Shown here: piece after piece, positions 15,529-24,462 of the stretch
How the letters are laid out: the number at the start of each line of letters is the position of its first letter
Numbering within the stretch: position 1 is the first letter of the stretch
NCBI RefSeq assembly: GCF_016428805.1
Contig: NZ_JAELTJ010000001.1
Coordinates: 1-64,000, forward strand
Origin: Achromobacter sp. ASV32
GTDB lineage: Bacteria > Pseudomonadota > Gammaproteobacteria > Burkholderiales > Burkholderiaceae_B
Direction of reading: 5' to 3'
Length of the DNA: 64,000 bases
Program-made: the position numbers and the translations under genes
The notes under the pieces: model-generated
What the model saw: the letters and a program-made list of their open reading frames with translations, nothing else
Database searches by the model: none
What the model was told of the DNA's origin: nothing

Positions 15529-16209
15529 ATGAATCCCATCGGATACCGCATTCTCCCCCGCTCCGCGCCGGCCGTCTCCGCCGACGTGCTGGCGGGTTTT
15601 GCCGCCATCGGGTCGGCCCAGATCAGCGACTGCATGAATCGCCTGTACGGCGTGGCCGGGCTGCGGCCGCTGCACGGCGGCACCCAGCGCACGGTCGGCC
15701 TGGCGCTGACCGTCAAGACCCGTCCGGGCGATAACCTGATGATCCACAAGGCGATTTCGCTGGGTGGCGCGGGCGACGTGATCGTGGTCGACGGCGCGGG
15801 CGACACCAGCAATGCGCTGGTCGGCGAGCTGATGATGATGGATGCGCAGGGCCGCGGCATCGCAGGCTTTGTGATCGACGGCGCCGTGCGCGACCTGGAC
15901 GTGTTTGCGCAGGGGCAGTTCGGCTGCTTTGCGCGGGCGGTGTCGCACAAGGGGCCGTACAAGGACGGCCCCGGCGAGATCAATGTGCCGGTGTCGGTGG
16001 GCGGCCAGGTGGTCAATCCCGGCGACGTGGTGGTGGGTGACGCCGACGGCGTGGTGGTGATTCCCGCCGAACACGCCGAAGCGGTGCTGGCGTTGGCCGT
16101 CAAGAAAGAGGCCGACGAGGCCGTGGCCAAGGAAAAGCTGCGCGCCGGCACCTATACGAAGCCGTGGCTGGAAAAGACGCTGGCCGAGAAGATGGGGGCG
16201 GCGAAATGA
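15529..16209 (+). CDS. RraA-family aldolase (4-hydroxy-4-methyl-2-oxoglutarate aldolase-like)
   Basis: The 226-residue product belongs to the RraA/HMG-CHA aldolase fold. It has the loop around VVDGAGDTSNALVGELMM and the FVIDGAVRDLDVF segment, whose Arg-Asp pair binds substrate and the divalent metal in true class II pyruvate aldolases; this favours an aldolase or oxaloacetate decarboxylase over the RNase E inhibitor RraA. These enzymes cleave 4-hydroxy-4-substituted 2-oxoglutarates to pyruvate and a second 2-oxo acid. The next gene, an aminotransferase, starts within its stop codon (ATGA), so the two act together. I chose the ATG at 15529; a TTG at 15511 is the alternative. Confidence 0.88.
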   Translation: MNPIGYRILPRSAPAVSADVLAGFAAIGSAQISDCMNRLYGVAGLRPLHGGTQRTVGLALTVKTRPGDNLMIHKAISLGGAGDVIVVDGAGDTSNALVGELMMMDAQGRGIAGFVIDGAVRDLDVFAQGQFGCFARAVSHKGPYKDGPGEINVPVSVGGQVVNPGDVVVGDADGVVVIPAEHAEAVLALAVKKEADEAVAKEKLRAGTYTKPWLEKTLAEKMGAAK

Positions 16210-17429
16210 GCCAGGCCACTTCTTCCACCAGCATCATTGCCGACCGCATCAAGCGCATCAAGCTGTCGCCCAGCGTGGCGGCCCGCGCGATCATCGCGGA
16301 ACTGCGCGAGCAGGGCCGCCGGATCATCGATCTGACGATTGGCGAGCCGGACTTTTCCACGCCGGAACACATCCGCCAGGCCGCGACCGCCGCGATGAAC
16401 CGCGGTGAAACCAAGTATCCGCCGGCCCAGGGCACGGTGGCGCTGCGCAAGGCCGCTCGCTCGCATCTGCTGGACGCAACCGGAGTGGACTATCCGGTGG
16501 CCCGGATCATCGTCAGCACGGGCGCCAAGCAGGTGATTTTCAATGGCCTGGCCGCGACGCTCAATGACGGCGACGAGGTGCTGATTCCCGCGCCGTTCTG
16601 GGTGTCGTACCCGGACATGGTGCTGGTCAACGGCGGGGTGCCGGTGGCGGTGCAGACGACGCCGGCCACGGATTACAAGCTGACGCCGGACGCGTTGGAA
16701 CGCGCCATCACGCCGCGCACCAAGTGGCTGATGCTGAATGCGCCCAGCAATCCGACCGGCTCGGTTTACACGGCCGACGAGTTGCGCGGGCTGACCGAGG
16801 TGCTCAAGCGCCATCCGCACGTGTGGCTGATGACGGACGATATCTATGCGCGCCTGAATTTCACGGACACGCCCACGGTGCATCCGCTGCAGGTCGCGCC
16901 GGAGCTGGCCGCGCGCACGCTGGTGGTCAACGGCGTGTCCAAGGCCTATGCGATGACGGGCTGGCGCATCGGTTATGGCGCGGGGCCGGACGAACTGATC
17001 AAGGCGATGGCGATTCTGCAGTCGCAAAGCACGTCGGGCGCCTCGTCGGTCAGCCAGGCGGCCGCGCTGGAGGCGCTGTCGGGCCCGCAGGATTGCGTAG
17101 CGGAGTTCGCGCGGGTGTTCCGCGAGCGCCGCGACCTGGCGGTGGCCGAGTTGTCGGGCGCGCCGGGGCTGGCTATCGTGGTGCCGCAAGGCGCGTTCTA
17201 CGTGTTTCCGGATTGCTCGGGCCTGTTGGGCAAGCAGACGCCCGCCGGCGACGTGATCCGCACCGATACCGACCTGACGCACTATCTGCTGCGCGAGGCC
17301 GGGGTGGCGGTGATCGACGGCCACGCGTATGGTGCGCCGGGAACGTTCCGGCTGTCGTTCGCGGCATCGCTGGACGATATCCGCCAAGGCTGCTCGGCGA
17401 TCCGCGAGGCTTGCGCCAAGCTCGCATAG
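16206..17429 (+). CDS. Class I/II PLP-dependent aminotransferase
   Basis: This 407-residue fold-type I aminotransferase of the aspartate aminotransferase group moves an amino group between an amino acid and a 2-oxo acid. Visible motifs: IGEPDFSTPEHI at the N-terminus, NAPSNPTGSVY (substrate and PLP contact Asn), DDIYARL (PLP-binding Asp and Tyr), VNGVSKAYAMTGWRIGY with the Schiff-base lysine, and a C-terminal FRLSFA with the carboxylate-binding Arg. It overlaps the aldolase stop codon by four bases. In context it probably converts an imported 4-hydroxy-amino acid to the 2-oxo acid cleaved by the aldolase. A strong terminator follows. Confidence 0.93.
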   Translation: MSQATSSTSIIADRIKRIKLSPSVAARAIIAELREQGRRIIDLTIGEPDFSTPEHIRQAATAAMNRGETKYPPAQGTVALRKAARSHLLDATGVDYPVARIIVSTGAKQVIFNGLAATLNDGDEVLIPAPFWVSYPDMVLVNGGVPVAVQTTPATDYKLTPDALERAITPRTKWLMLNAPSNPTGSVYTADELRGLTEVLKRHPHVWLMTDDIYARLNFTDTPTVHPLQVAPELAARTLVVNGVSKAYAMTGWRIGYGAGPDELIKAMAILQSQSTSGASSVSQAAALEALSGPQDCVAEFARVFRERRDLAVAELSGAPGLAIVVPQGAFYVFPDCSGLLGKQTPAGDVIRTDTDLTHYLLREAGVAVIDGHAYGAPGTFRLSFAASLDDIRQGCSAIREACAKLA

Positions 17430-17435
17430 GGCCAC

Positions 17436-17467
17436 GGCCCGCGAATGCGCGGGCCGGTTTTTTTTGT
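17436..17467 (+). terminator. Rho-independent terminator after the aminotransferase
   Basis: An 8-bp perfect GC stem (GGCCCGCG / CGCGGGCC, loop AATG, 17436-17455) is followed by GG and a run of eight or more T residues. It separates the enzyme pair from the ABC transporter genes, so the latter either have their own promoter or are expressed by read-through. Confidence 0.9.
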
Positions 17468-17503
17468 TTTTTGTTCTGACTACAAACACAAGGGGAATCA
17501 ACC

Positions 17504-18325
17504 ATGACATACCGTTCACGCATCGCCGCCTGCCTGGGCCTGGCCACGCTGCTGCTGGGTACCGCCGCCCAGGCCGACCAGGTCGCGGACATCAAGGCTC
17601 GCGGGGAATTGATCTGCGGCACGCTGGGCACCTCGCAGCCGTTCAGCTTCCAGGATGGCGCGTCGCGCCAGCTGGTGGGCTATGACGTCGACGTGTGCAA
17701 GCTGGTGGCCGACAAGCTGGGCGTGAAGGTCAGCTACAAGCTGCTGTCGGTGGCGGCCCGCGTGCCCGAGCTGAACGAAGGCCGGGTCGACATCCTGGCG
17801 GCCAACCTGGGCTATTCGCCGGATCGCGCGCAGCAGATTGCATTCAGCCACGCCTATTACGTCAGCCCGCAAAAGCTGCTGGTGCGCAAGGACTCGGGCC
17901 TGGACACCATTGAGTCGCTGAACGGCCGCCGCATCGGCGCGACCAAGGGCTCCAGTTCGGAACGCGAGATCAAGCGCATCCTGGACAAGTCGCAGGTCAT
18001 TGGCTACGGCGACAGCTCGGCCACGTACCTGGCGCTGCAGCAAAAGAAGGTGGACGCGCAGTTTGCCTCGGAACTGGTGCTGGTGCGGCTGGTGCTGCAA
18101 AGCCCGCCGACGGCGCCGGTCAGCGTGATTCCCAAGTCGGTATTCGACGAGCCCTGGGGCCTGGGCGTGCGCAAGACGGAGCCGGCTTTCCTGCAACTGG
18201 TGAACCAGGCGCTGGACGAAGCCGAAAGCTCGGGCGTGGCCGCACAGCTGTTCGACAAGTGGTTCGGCGCGCAGACGCCGTACAAGCTGGAGCGCAGCTT
18301 CAAGATCGGCCCGATCGCGGGTTGA
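17504..18325 (+). CDS. Polar amino-acid ABC transporter, periplasmic binding protein
   Basis: The 273-residue product is a family 3 solute-binding protein. A signal peptide (about 1-24, ending TAAQA) precedes the domain that begins VADIKARGELICGTLGTSQPFSFQD, and the typical GYDVDVCKLVADKLG follows. The ARG/LRRS-like contacts for the ligand alpha-carboxylate and the DSSATYLALQQKKVDAQ hinge strand are present. It delivers a polar amino acid to the two permeases encoded just downstream. The adjoining aldolase and aminotransferase suggest an acidic, 4-hydroxylated amino acid (inference). A GGGG-type Shine-Dalgarno lies before the ATG. Confidence 0.92.
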   Translation: MTYRSRIAACLGLATLLLGTAAQADQVADIKARGELICGTLGTSQPFSFQDGASRQLVGYDVDVCKLVADKLGVKVSYKLLSVAARVPELNEGRVDILAANLGYSPDRAQQIAFSHAYYVSPQKLLVRKDSGLDTIESLNGRRIGATKGSSSEREIKRILDKSQVIGYGDSSATYLALQQKKVDAQFASELVLVRLVLQSPPTAPVSVIPKSVFDEPWGLGVRKTEPAFLQLVNQALDEAESSGVAAQLFDKWFGAQTPYKLERSFKIGPIAG

Positions 18326-18341
18326 GCGGCGGTTCCGTTTC

Positions 18342-19031
18342 ATGAGCCTACTTGACGCTTCCCAATACCAGCTGCTGGTCAGCGGCATGGTGGTGACGCT
18401 GCAGCTATTCCTGGTGTCCTGGGTGATGGCCTTCACGATCGCGGTGCTGCTTGTCGTGGTGCGGGCCACCAACCTGGCGCCGTGCCGCTGGCTGGTCGAC
18501 GCCTATGTGGAATACCACCGCAACGTGCCGCTGCTGGTGCAGGTGCTGTTCTGGTATTTCGGCATGCCGGAGCTGCTGCCGGAAGGTTTCCGGCTGTGGC
18601 TGTACCAGCACAACGCCGAGATGTCGCTGGCGGCCATTGCCCTGGCGCTGGGGTCGGCCGCGTATATCGCGGAAGACATCCGCAGCGGGCTGCGCGCCAT
18701 TCCGGGCACGCAGTTCGAGGCAGCCCGCGCGCTGGGCGCCAGCTATCTGCAATGCATGCGTTTCGTGATCGTGCCGCAGGCGGTGCGCATTTCCATCCCG
18801 CCGCTGGTGGGCCGGGCCTTGCTGCTGTTCAAGAACACCAGCGTGGCCATGGCCATCGGCGTGATGGAGCTGACCTACCAGGCGCGCGAGATCGAAAACG
18901 AGACCTACCGCACCTTTGCCACGTTCGGCGCGGCCACCATCATGTACCTGCTGGGATCGTTCCTGATCATGCTGATCGGATCGCGCATCTATGCCCGCTA
19001 CCGTCTGAACCGGGGAGGCCACGGTGCTTGA
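18342..19031 (+). CDS. Polar amino-acid ABC transporter permease 1
   Basis: The 229-residue permease of the HisM/GltK group has about five TM helices and the cytoplasmic EAA loop (EAARALGASYLQCMRFVIVPQA, about 126-147) that docks on the ATPase. It also shows EYHRNVPLLVQVLFWYF, a HisMQ-type N-terminal signature. Its 3' end overlaps the next permease gene by eight bases, indicating coupled translation. It forms the membrane pore with the next gene product. Confidence 0.93.
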   Translation: MSLLDASQYQLLVSGMVVTLQLFLVSWVMAFTIAVLLVVVRATNLAPCRWLVDAYVEYHRNVPLLVQVLFWYFGMPELLPEGFRLWLYQHNAEMSLAAIALALGSAAYIAEDIRSGLRAIPGTQFEAARALGASYLQCMRFVIVPQAVRISIPPLVGRALLLFKNTSVAMAIGVMELTYQAREIENETYRTFATFGAATIMYLLGSFLIMLIGSRIYARYRLNRGGHGA

Positions 19032-19713
19032 TCTCCTGTCGCAATACTGGCCCACGCTGCTGGTGGGCCAATACCCCAACGGCCCCTTGGGCGGCCTGGC
19101 GCTGACGCTGATCCTGGCGGCCTGCGGCCTGGCGTTGTCGTTGCCGCTGGCGCTGGCCATCGCGCTGGCGCGGGTCAGCCCCTATGGCTGGCTGCGCGCG
19201 GCCAGCAAGACGCTGGTCAATGTGGTGCGGGGCATGCCGCTCTTGATGCTGATCTTCTGGGCCTATTTCGTGGTGCCCAAGCTGACGGGGCAGGTGATCA
19301 GCGGTTTCTGGACCCTGATCGCCGCGCTGGTGGTCTACGAAAGCGCCTATCTGTCGGAAGTGATCCGCTCGGGCATCGAGGCGGTGCCGCGCGGCCAGAT
19401 CGAGGCGTCGCGCTCGCTGGGCGTGGGCTACTGGACGACGATGCGCCGCGTGGTGCTGCCGCAGGCGCTGTTCAACGTGCTGCCCAGCCTGACCAGCCAA
19501 TTCGTGTCGACGGTGAAGGAGACGTCGCTGGGGTACGTGATCAGCGTGAACGAACTGACCTTCGCGGCCAACCAGGTCAACAACCTGGTGCTGACGCAGC
19601 CGCTGCAGGTGTTCGGCATCCTGGCGATCATCTACTTCGTGGTGTGCTTCAGCCTGAGCCGCGGCCTGTCCTGGCTGGACCTGCGCATCCGCCGCCAACG
19701 CGCCATGGCCTGA
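19024..19713 (+). CDS. Polar amino-acid ABC transporter permease 2
   Basis: This 229-residue HisQ/GltJ-type permease starts with GTG at 19024 behind a strong GGGGAGG Shine-Dalgarno and overlaps the previous gene by eight bases. It has about five TM helices, NVVRGMPLLMLIFW and the EAA loop EASRSLGVGYWTTMRRVVLPQA (about 122-143). It is the heterodimer partner of the preceding permease. Confidence 0.93.
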   Translation: MLDLLSQYWPTLLVGQYPNGPLGGLALTLILAACGLALSLPLALAIALARVSPYGWLRAASKTLVNVVRGMPLLMLIFWAYFVVPKLTGQVISGFWTLIAALVVYESAYLSEVIRSGIEAVPRGQIEASRSLGVGYWTTMRRVVLPQALFNVLPSLTSQFVSTVKETSLGYVISVNELTFAANQVNNLVLTQPLQVFGILAIIYFVVCFSLSRGLSWLDLRIRRQRAMA

Positions 19714-19744
19714 GCCGGCGCTCGGGTCTTAACGGAATTTCATC

Positions 19745-20479
19745 ATGATCAAGCTTGAGAAAGTCAATAAATGGTATGGCGAGCACCACGTCCTGAAGGA
19801 TGTGGACCTGGCGGTGGCGCGCGGCGAGGTGCTGGTGGTGTGCGGGCCGTCGGGCTCGGGCAAGTCCACCATGATCCGCACGGTCAACCGGCTCGAGCCG
19901 ATCGAGAAGGGCCGCATCCTGATCGACGGCGCCGACATCTATGCCAAGGGCGCGAACCTGAACGCGCTGCGTCAGAAAATCGGCTTCGTGTTCCAGCAGT
20001 TCAACCTGTTTCCGCACATGAGCGTGCTGGAAAACGTGATCTTCGCGCCGGTCAGCATCCGCAAGCAACCGCGCAAGGACGCGGTGGAACTGGCCCGCCA
20101 GTTGCTGGCGCGAGTGGGGCTGGAGCACAAGATCGACGCCTACCCGGGGTCGCTGTCCGGCGGCCAGCAGCAACGCGTGGCGATCGCGCGGGCGCTGGCG
20201 CTGCAACCGCCGGTGATGCTGTTCGACGAGCCGACCAGCGCGCTGGACCCCGAAATGGTGGGCGAGGTGCTGCAGGTGATGAAGGGTCTGGCCAAGGACG
20301 GCATGACGATGGTCTGCGTAACCCACGAAATGGGGTTTGCGCGCGATGTCTGCGACCGGGTGGTGTTCATGGACGCGGGCGAGATCCTGGAGGTGGATAC
20401 GCCGGAACGCTTTTTCAGCGCGCCGGCCCATCCGCGGGCGCAGCGCTTCCTGGCGGACATCCTGCATCCGCGCGGGTAG
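19745..20479 (+). CDS. Polar amino-acid ABC transporter ATP-binding protein
   Basis: The 244-residue ATPase of the HisP/GlnQ group has Walker [10 protein letters not shown] (about 36-44), a Q-loop ([12 protein letters not shown]), the signature LSGGQQQR, Walker [14 protein letters not shown] and the switch His in [10 protein letters not shown]. It powers the two permeases encoded upstream. The gene is 31 bases behind the second permease. Identification is certain; the substrate is inferred only as a polar amino acid. Confidence 0.95.
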   Translation: MIKLEKVNKWYGEHHVLKDVDLAVARGEVLVVCGPSGSGKSTMIRTVNRLEPIEKGRILIDGADIYAKGANLNALRQKIGFVFQQFNLFPHMSVLENVIFAPVSIRKQPRKDAVELARQLLARVGLEHKIDAYPGSLSGGQQQRVAIARALALQPPVMLFDEPTSALDPEMVGEVLQVMKGLAKDGMTMVCVTHEMGFARDVCDRVVFMDAGEILEVDTPERFFSAPAHPRAQRFLADILHPRG

Positions 20480-20551
20480 GCGACGCCGGCCCCCGGTTCG
20501 CGCAGGCCGGGGGCGCGGCGGGTCGCGGTCGACGATAATGTGAGGGTTTCC

Positions 20552-21517
20552 ATGCGATTCGCATCCACCGCCGCGATGTACACCCTTAAACAGCTAGAGG
20601 CTTTCTACTGGAGCTCGCAATTGGGCAGCTTCAGCGCGTCCTCGCGCACGCTGCACACGACCCAGTCCGCGGTGGCCAAGCGGGTCGGCGAGCTGGAGGC
20701 CTTTGCCGGGGCGCCGCTGTTCGAGCGCCGCGCCAAGAAACTGGTCATGACCCCGCAGGGCAGGAAGCTGTTCGAGCTGGCCCGCGAAATGCTGGACCTG
20801 AACAGCCGCATCGTGCAGAACATGGCCGACCCGGCCAGCTTCGAAGGGGTGGTGCGGCTGGGCGTGACCGAGCTGGTCGGCATGACCTGGCTGGCGCGGC
20901 TGGTCAGTCAGATCAGCCTGCGGTATCCGCGGGTGCAATTGATGCCGGAGATCGACGGCGGCATCACGCTGTACGAACGGCTGGAACAGGACCAGCTGGA
21001 TCTGGCGATCATGCCGGGCCCGTTCTGGAGCTACCAGTACGACTGCGTGCATCTGGGGGCGGTGACCAATGTGTGGATGGCCAGCCCGGCGCTGGACATC
21101 GATTTCTCGGCGCGCCTGGCGCCCCAGGATCTGGCGCCGTATCCGGTGATTTCCCAGCCGACCAATTCGGCGTTGTCGCACCTGTACGATGCCTGGTTCG
21201 CCGAGCAGGGCCTGCCGGTCAAGCGGGTGCTGACCTGCAACAGCCTGGGGATGATGGCCCAGCTGACCATGCTGGGCCTGGGCATCAGCTACCTGCCGGG
21301 CGCGTATTTCGCGCCGCTGGTCGAGCGCGGCGCGCTGTGCCAGCTGGACGTGAAACCGGACTTGCCGACCATCAATTACTACGCGGTGCACAAGAAGAAC
21401 ATCGTCAACCCGGTGGTGTCGCGGGTGATCGATATTGCGCGCGAGGAATGCGGGTTCGAGGTGGCGGGGGCCTTTTTGCCGCATGTGCCGCCGGCGGGCC
21501 GGCCCGGCCGGGCGTAG
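20552..21517 (+). CDS. LysR-family transcriptional regulator
   Basis: The 321-residue product has a LysR winged helix near the N-terminus (about 9-68: YTLKQLEAFYWSSQLGSFSASSRTLHTTQSAVAKRVGELE) and a periplasmic-binding-like co-inducer domain (about 90-300). I chose the ATG at 20552 because GAGG lies 8 bases upstream; an ATG at 20576 is also possible. It follows the ABC genes in the same direction and probably regulates the transport and aldolase cluster in response to its substrate. Confidence 0.9.
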   Translation: MRFASTAAMYTLKQLEAFYWSSQLGSFSASSRTLHTTQSAVAKRVGELEAFAGAPLFERRAKKLVMTPQGRKLFELAREMLDLNSRIVQNMADPASFEGVVRLGVTELVGMTWLARLVSQISLRYPRVQLMPEIDGGITLYERLEQDQLDLAIMPGPFWSYQYDCVHLGAVTNVWMASPALDIDFSARLAPQDLAPYPVISQPTNSALSHLYDAWFAEQGLPVKRVLTCNSLGMMAQLTMLGLGISYLPGAYFAPLVERGALCQLDVKPDLPTINYYAVHKKNIVNPVVSRVIDIAREECGFEVAGAFLPHVPPAGRPGRA

Positions 21518-21575
21518 CGGGCACGAGCGCCGGCGGGTGATGCCGCCGGCGCCGGCCTGTCTGGCGGCGCGGGAT

Positions 21576-21956
21576 TCAGCCGCAGCGGATCGCGGTCATG
21601 ACGTCCTTGTCGTCCACGATCAGGTTCAGGCGGGTGTCGTTGTATTCCATGGTGACCAGCTGACCCGGGCGCAGGATGCGGCCGGTGGTGGCGCCGCTGC
21701 GGCCGCGCAGGTCTTCGAGCACGGCGGGGGTGGCCTTTTGGCCGATCTGCGATTGCAGGCCGGTGGCGTCGCAGGTCTTGCCGGTGGGGCGGCCGGACGA
21801 GGTGGCGCCGTAGGAAGGGCTGGACGAGGAGTCGGAAGCGGAAGCCGAACTGGTTGAGCCGGAAGCGGCGGGCGCGGAGGAGGAACGCGGGGTTCCGGTA
21901 TTGGTGCAGGCGCTCAGCGCGGCTACCAGCAGGACGGGAATCAGCTTGCGGATCAT
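21576..21956 (-). CDS. I78-family peptidase inhibitor lipoprotein
   Basis: The 126-residue product has a lipoprotein signal (MIRKLIPVLLVAALSAC, lipobox LSAC), a long Ser/Ala/Pro linker (about 20-60) and a C-terminal I78 inhibitor domain (about 62-126): CDATGLQSQIGQKA, RILRPGQLVTMEYNDTRLNLIVDD and a final CG. I78 inhibitors block serine proteases such as trypsin or elastase, here probably at the outer membrane. The two cysteines flanking the domain match the family disulfide. A strong AGGAG precedes the ATG. Confidence 0.85.
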   Translation of the reverse strand: MIRKLIPVLLVAALSACTNTGTPRSSSAPAASGSTSSASASDSSSSPSYGATSSGRPTGKTCDATGLQSQIGQKATPAVLEDLRGRSGATTGRILRPGQLVTMEYNDTRLNLIVDDKDVMTAIRCG

Positions 21957-22046
21957 AAGTCACTCCTAAAAGATGTCCGAGGCGCGGCTGCTGTGGCAGT
22001 TTTGGCACCGGGGAAAAACATCATAGACCAGCCGCCGGCGCGGCGC

Positions 22047-22961
22047 TCAAGCGGCCGGGGGCGGCCGCAGGCCGGGCAGGCGCGGCAGCCGGTCGGCCAG
22101 GTACTGGATCAACAGGCGCGCCCGCAGGGATTGATAGCGGCGCGAGGGGTAGAGCAGGAAGGCCTCTTGCGGCGCGGCGCTCCATTTGGGCAGCACGCGC
22201 AACAGCTCGCCGCTGGCGACCAGGTCCTGCACCAGCCACGCCGGGCACAAACCGATGCCGCCGCCGGCGGCCAGGGTATCGCGGATGGCCAGGGCATTGT
22301 TGACGCGAAATCGCCCTTGGGTCTGCACCGACACGCGTGCCGCGCCCTGGTGCAGTTCCAAGGTGTCGCCTGCGGTCAGCCAGGCGAAACGCACGTAGTC
22401 GTGACCGGACAGGTCGGGCGGCGTGCGCGGCTTGCCGCGGCGGGCCAGGTAGGCCGGGGCGGCCACCAGGTAGCGGGCCGATTCGGCCACGCGGCGCGCG
22501 ATGGCCGCAGAGGGCAAGGGGCCGCCCAGGCGCAGCGCCACATCGACGCCTTCTTCCACCAGATCCACGAAACGGTCGTTCAGAATCAGTTCGACCTGGA
22601 TGTCGGGGTAGTCATCCAGGAACTGCCGGATCAGTGCATTCAGGCGGAACTGGCCCAGCGCCACCGGCGCGTTCACACGCAGAAAACCCGTGGGCTGCTC
22701 GGTTTGCCCGCGCGCATCGGCCACGGCTTCGGCGTATTCCTCCAGCACACGGGTGGCGCGTTGGTAAAAGCGCTTGCCCTGTTCGGTGGGGGCGACGCGG
22801 ACGGTGCTGCGTTCCAGCAAGCGCACGTTCAGGTCCTTTTCCAGCGCGGCCACGATCTTGCTCAGGGCCGGCTGGGTCAGGCCCTGTTCGCGCGCGGCGG
22901 CGGACAGGGTGCCCAGGTCCACGGCGCGGACAAAGGCGCGCATGGCACGCAAGGTATCCAT
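22047..22961 (-). CDS. LysR-family transcriptional regulator
   Basis: The 304-residue product has an N-terminal LysR helix-turn-helix (about 5-62: AMRAFVRAVDLGTLSAAAREQGLTQPALSKIVAALE) and a C-terminal effector-binding domain of the AaeR/CrgA-like group (RQFLDDYPDIQVELILNDRFVDLVEEGVDVALRLG). It is divergent from the SGNH hydrolase gene, its likely target, with a TTCCA-N3-TGGAA dyad in between. Confidence 0.9.
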   Translation of the reverse strand: MDTLRAMRAFVRAVDLGTLSAAAREQGLTQPALSKIVAALEKDLNVRLLERSTVRVAPTEQGKRFYQRATRVLEEYAEAVADARGQTEQPTGFLRVNAPVALGQFRLNALIRQFLDDYPDIQVELILNDRFVDLVEEGVDVALRLGGPLPSAAIARRVAESARYLVAAPAYLARRGKPRTPPDLSGHDYVRFAWLTAGDTLELHQGAARVSVQTQGRFRVNNALAIRDTLAAGGGIGLCPAWLVQDLVASGELLRVLPKWSAAPQEAFLLYPSRRYQSLRARLLIQYLADRLPRLPGLRPPPAA

Positions 22962-22968
22962 CTGATCA

Positions 22969-22981
22969 TTCCAATCTGGAA
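22969..22981. promoter_or_regulatory. Short dyad in LysR/SGNH divergent promoter
   Basis: TTCCA-ATC-TGGAA lies 8 bases upstream of the LysR start. A related half-site, TTGGAAGAA, recurs about 40 bases to the right near 23018. The pair could be the LysR recognition and activation sites (inference). Confidence 0.4.
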
Positions 22982-23068
22982 GAAGATATATGCATTCTAC
23001 GTGGCTACCTTGAAGTATTGGAAGAACCTATCTTGACGGTTCTGATTTGTCATTCATAAGGAACGGTC

Positions 23069-24385
23069 ATGTCTTTCTTCTCATCACGCGCGCTGGCCCT
23101 GGCTGGCAGCCTGTCGTTGCTTGCACTGCCGCCGGCGTCCGCGGGGCCGATTGCCGCCAGCGGCTCGGCCGGCAACGGCATGCACGCGGCGTCGTTCGGT
23201 TGGATTGCGTCCTGGTCGGCCAGCCCGCAGCCGCTGTGGGAGCCCGGGTTCGTGTTGCCCACCGGCATGCCCGTGGCGTTGCATGGCCAGACGGTGCGCG
23301 AAACGCTCAAGCTCAGCGTGGGCGGCACGCGGCTGCGGGTGGTGTATTCGAACCGTTATGGCGTGCAGCCGCTGGTGATCGGCGCGGCGCGGGTGGCGTT
23401 GTCGCGGGGCGGCGCGGCGGTTGAGGCCGGCTCGGATCGGGCGCTGCGGTTTGGCGGCGAACCGGGCGTGACGGTGGCGCCGGGCGCGCAGGTGCTCAGC
23501 GACCCGGTCGATGTGCCCGTTGCCGCGTTGAGCGAATGGGCGGTCAGCACGTTTTTGCCGCAGGCGACCCCGGTGACCACTTTCCATTGGGGCGCGCAGC
23601 AAACCGCCGCGCTGGCTTCGGGCGATGCGAGCGCGGCACCCGACCTGCCTGGGGCGGCGCGGGTGCCGGGGCGGATGTTTCTGGCTGGCATGCAGGTGGA
23701 GCGGCAGGCGGATACGCCGGTGGTGGTGGCGTTCGGCGATTCGCTGACGGATGGCAATGGTTCGACCCCGGGCGCGAACCGGCGCTGGCCGGATGTCCTG
23801 GCCCGCCGGCTGGCGCCGCAGGGCGTGGGGGTGGTGAACGCCGGCATCTCCGGGGCCCGCGTCTGGGGTGACAAGATGGGCGTGAACGCCATGGCACGAT
23901 TCGAGGCGGACGTGCTGGCGCAGCCGGGCGTGCGCAGCGTGGTGGTGGTGATGGGCATCAACGATATCGGCTGGCCCGGTAGTGGTTTCGCGCCGCACGA
24001 TGCGCCCATGACCGCGGCGCGGTTGGTGGAAGGGTACCGGCAACTGGTCGTGGCCGCGCATGCGCGCGGGGTGCGGGTGGTGGGCGGCACCCTCGCGCCG
24101 TACGAAGGGGCGTTGCACGGCACGCCGTTGGCCCAGCACTACCGCCCGGCCAAGGACGCGGTACGGCAGGAGGTGAACCGCTGGATCCGCGACAGCGGGG
24201 TGTTCGACGCGGTGGTGGACTTTGATGCGGTGTTGCGCGACCCCGCGCATCCGGCCCGCCTGCTGCCGGCCTACGATTCGGGCGACCACCTGCATCCCGG
24301 CGATGCCGGCTACGAAGCGATGGCGGGGGCGCTGGACCTGGCATTGCTGCTGGGAGGCGAGCGGCCGGGGGCAGGCGCGCGTTGA
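23069..24385 (+). CDS. Secreted SGNH/GDSL-family esterase
   Basis: The 438-residue product has a signal peptide (about 1-25, ending PPASA) and an SGNH hydrolase domain. Block I is AFGDSLTDGNG (catalytic Ser), block II GISGARVW (oxyanion Gly), block III MGINDIG (oxyanion Asn) and block V SGDHLHPGDAGY (catalytic Asp and His). An N-terminal beta-rich region (about 45-200) precedes it, as in the group that includes larger fungal/bacterial GDSL esterases. It should hydrolyse an ester outside the inner membrane. AAGGAACGG provides the Shine-Dalgarno. It is divergent from a LysR regulator. Confidence 0.9.
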   Translation: MSFFSSRALALAGSLSLLALPPASAGPIAASGSAGNGMHAASFGWIASWSASPQPLWEPGFVLPTGMPVALHGQTVRETLKLSVGGTRLRVVYSNRYGVQPLVIGAARVALSRGGAAVEAGSDRALRFGGEPGVTVAPGAQVLSDPVDVPVAALSEWAVSTFLPQATPVTTFHWGAQQTAALASGDASAAPDLPGAARVPGRMFLAGMQVERQADTPVVVAFGDSLTDGNGSTPGANRRWPDVLARRLAPQGVGVVNAGISGARVWGDKMGVNAMARFEADVLAQPGVRSVVVVMGINDIGWPGSGFAPHDAPMTAARLVEGYRQLVVAAHARGVRVVGGTLAPYEGALHGTPLAQHYRPAKDAVRQEVNRWIRDSGVFDAVVDFDAVLRDPAHPARLLPAYDSGDHLHPGDAGYEAMAGALDLALLLGGERPGAGAR

Positions 24386-24462
24386 CGGCGGCCCGCGGCA
24401 TTGCCGAACGTGGCCGGCAGGATGATCTTCAGGCGCCCGCTCGCGTACGTCTTCAGTACGTC

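Noticed and set aside
24420-24462. Direct repeat GTACGTCT-TCA-GTACGTCT at the 3' side of dnaE2
   Set aside because: Only two short copies in a convergent gap, with no symmetry or context pointing to a function.
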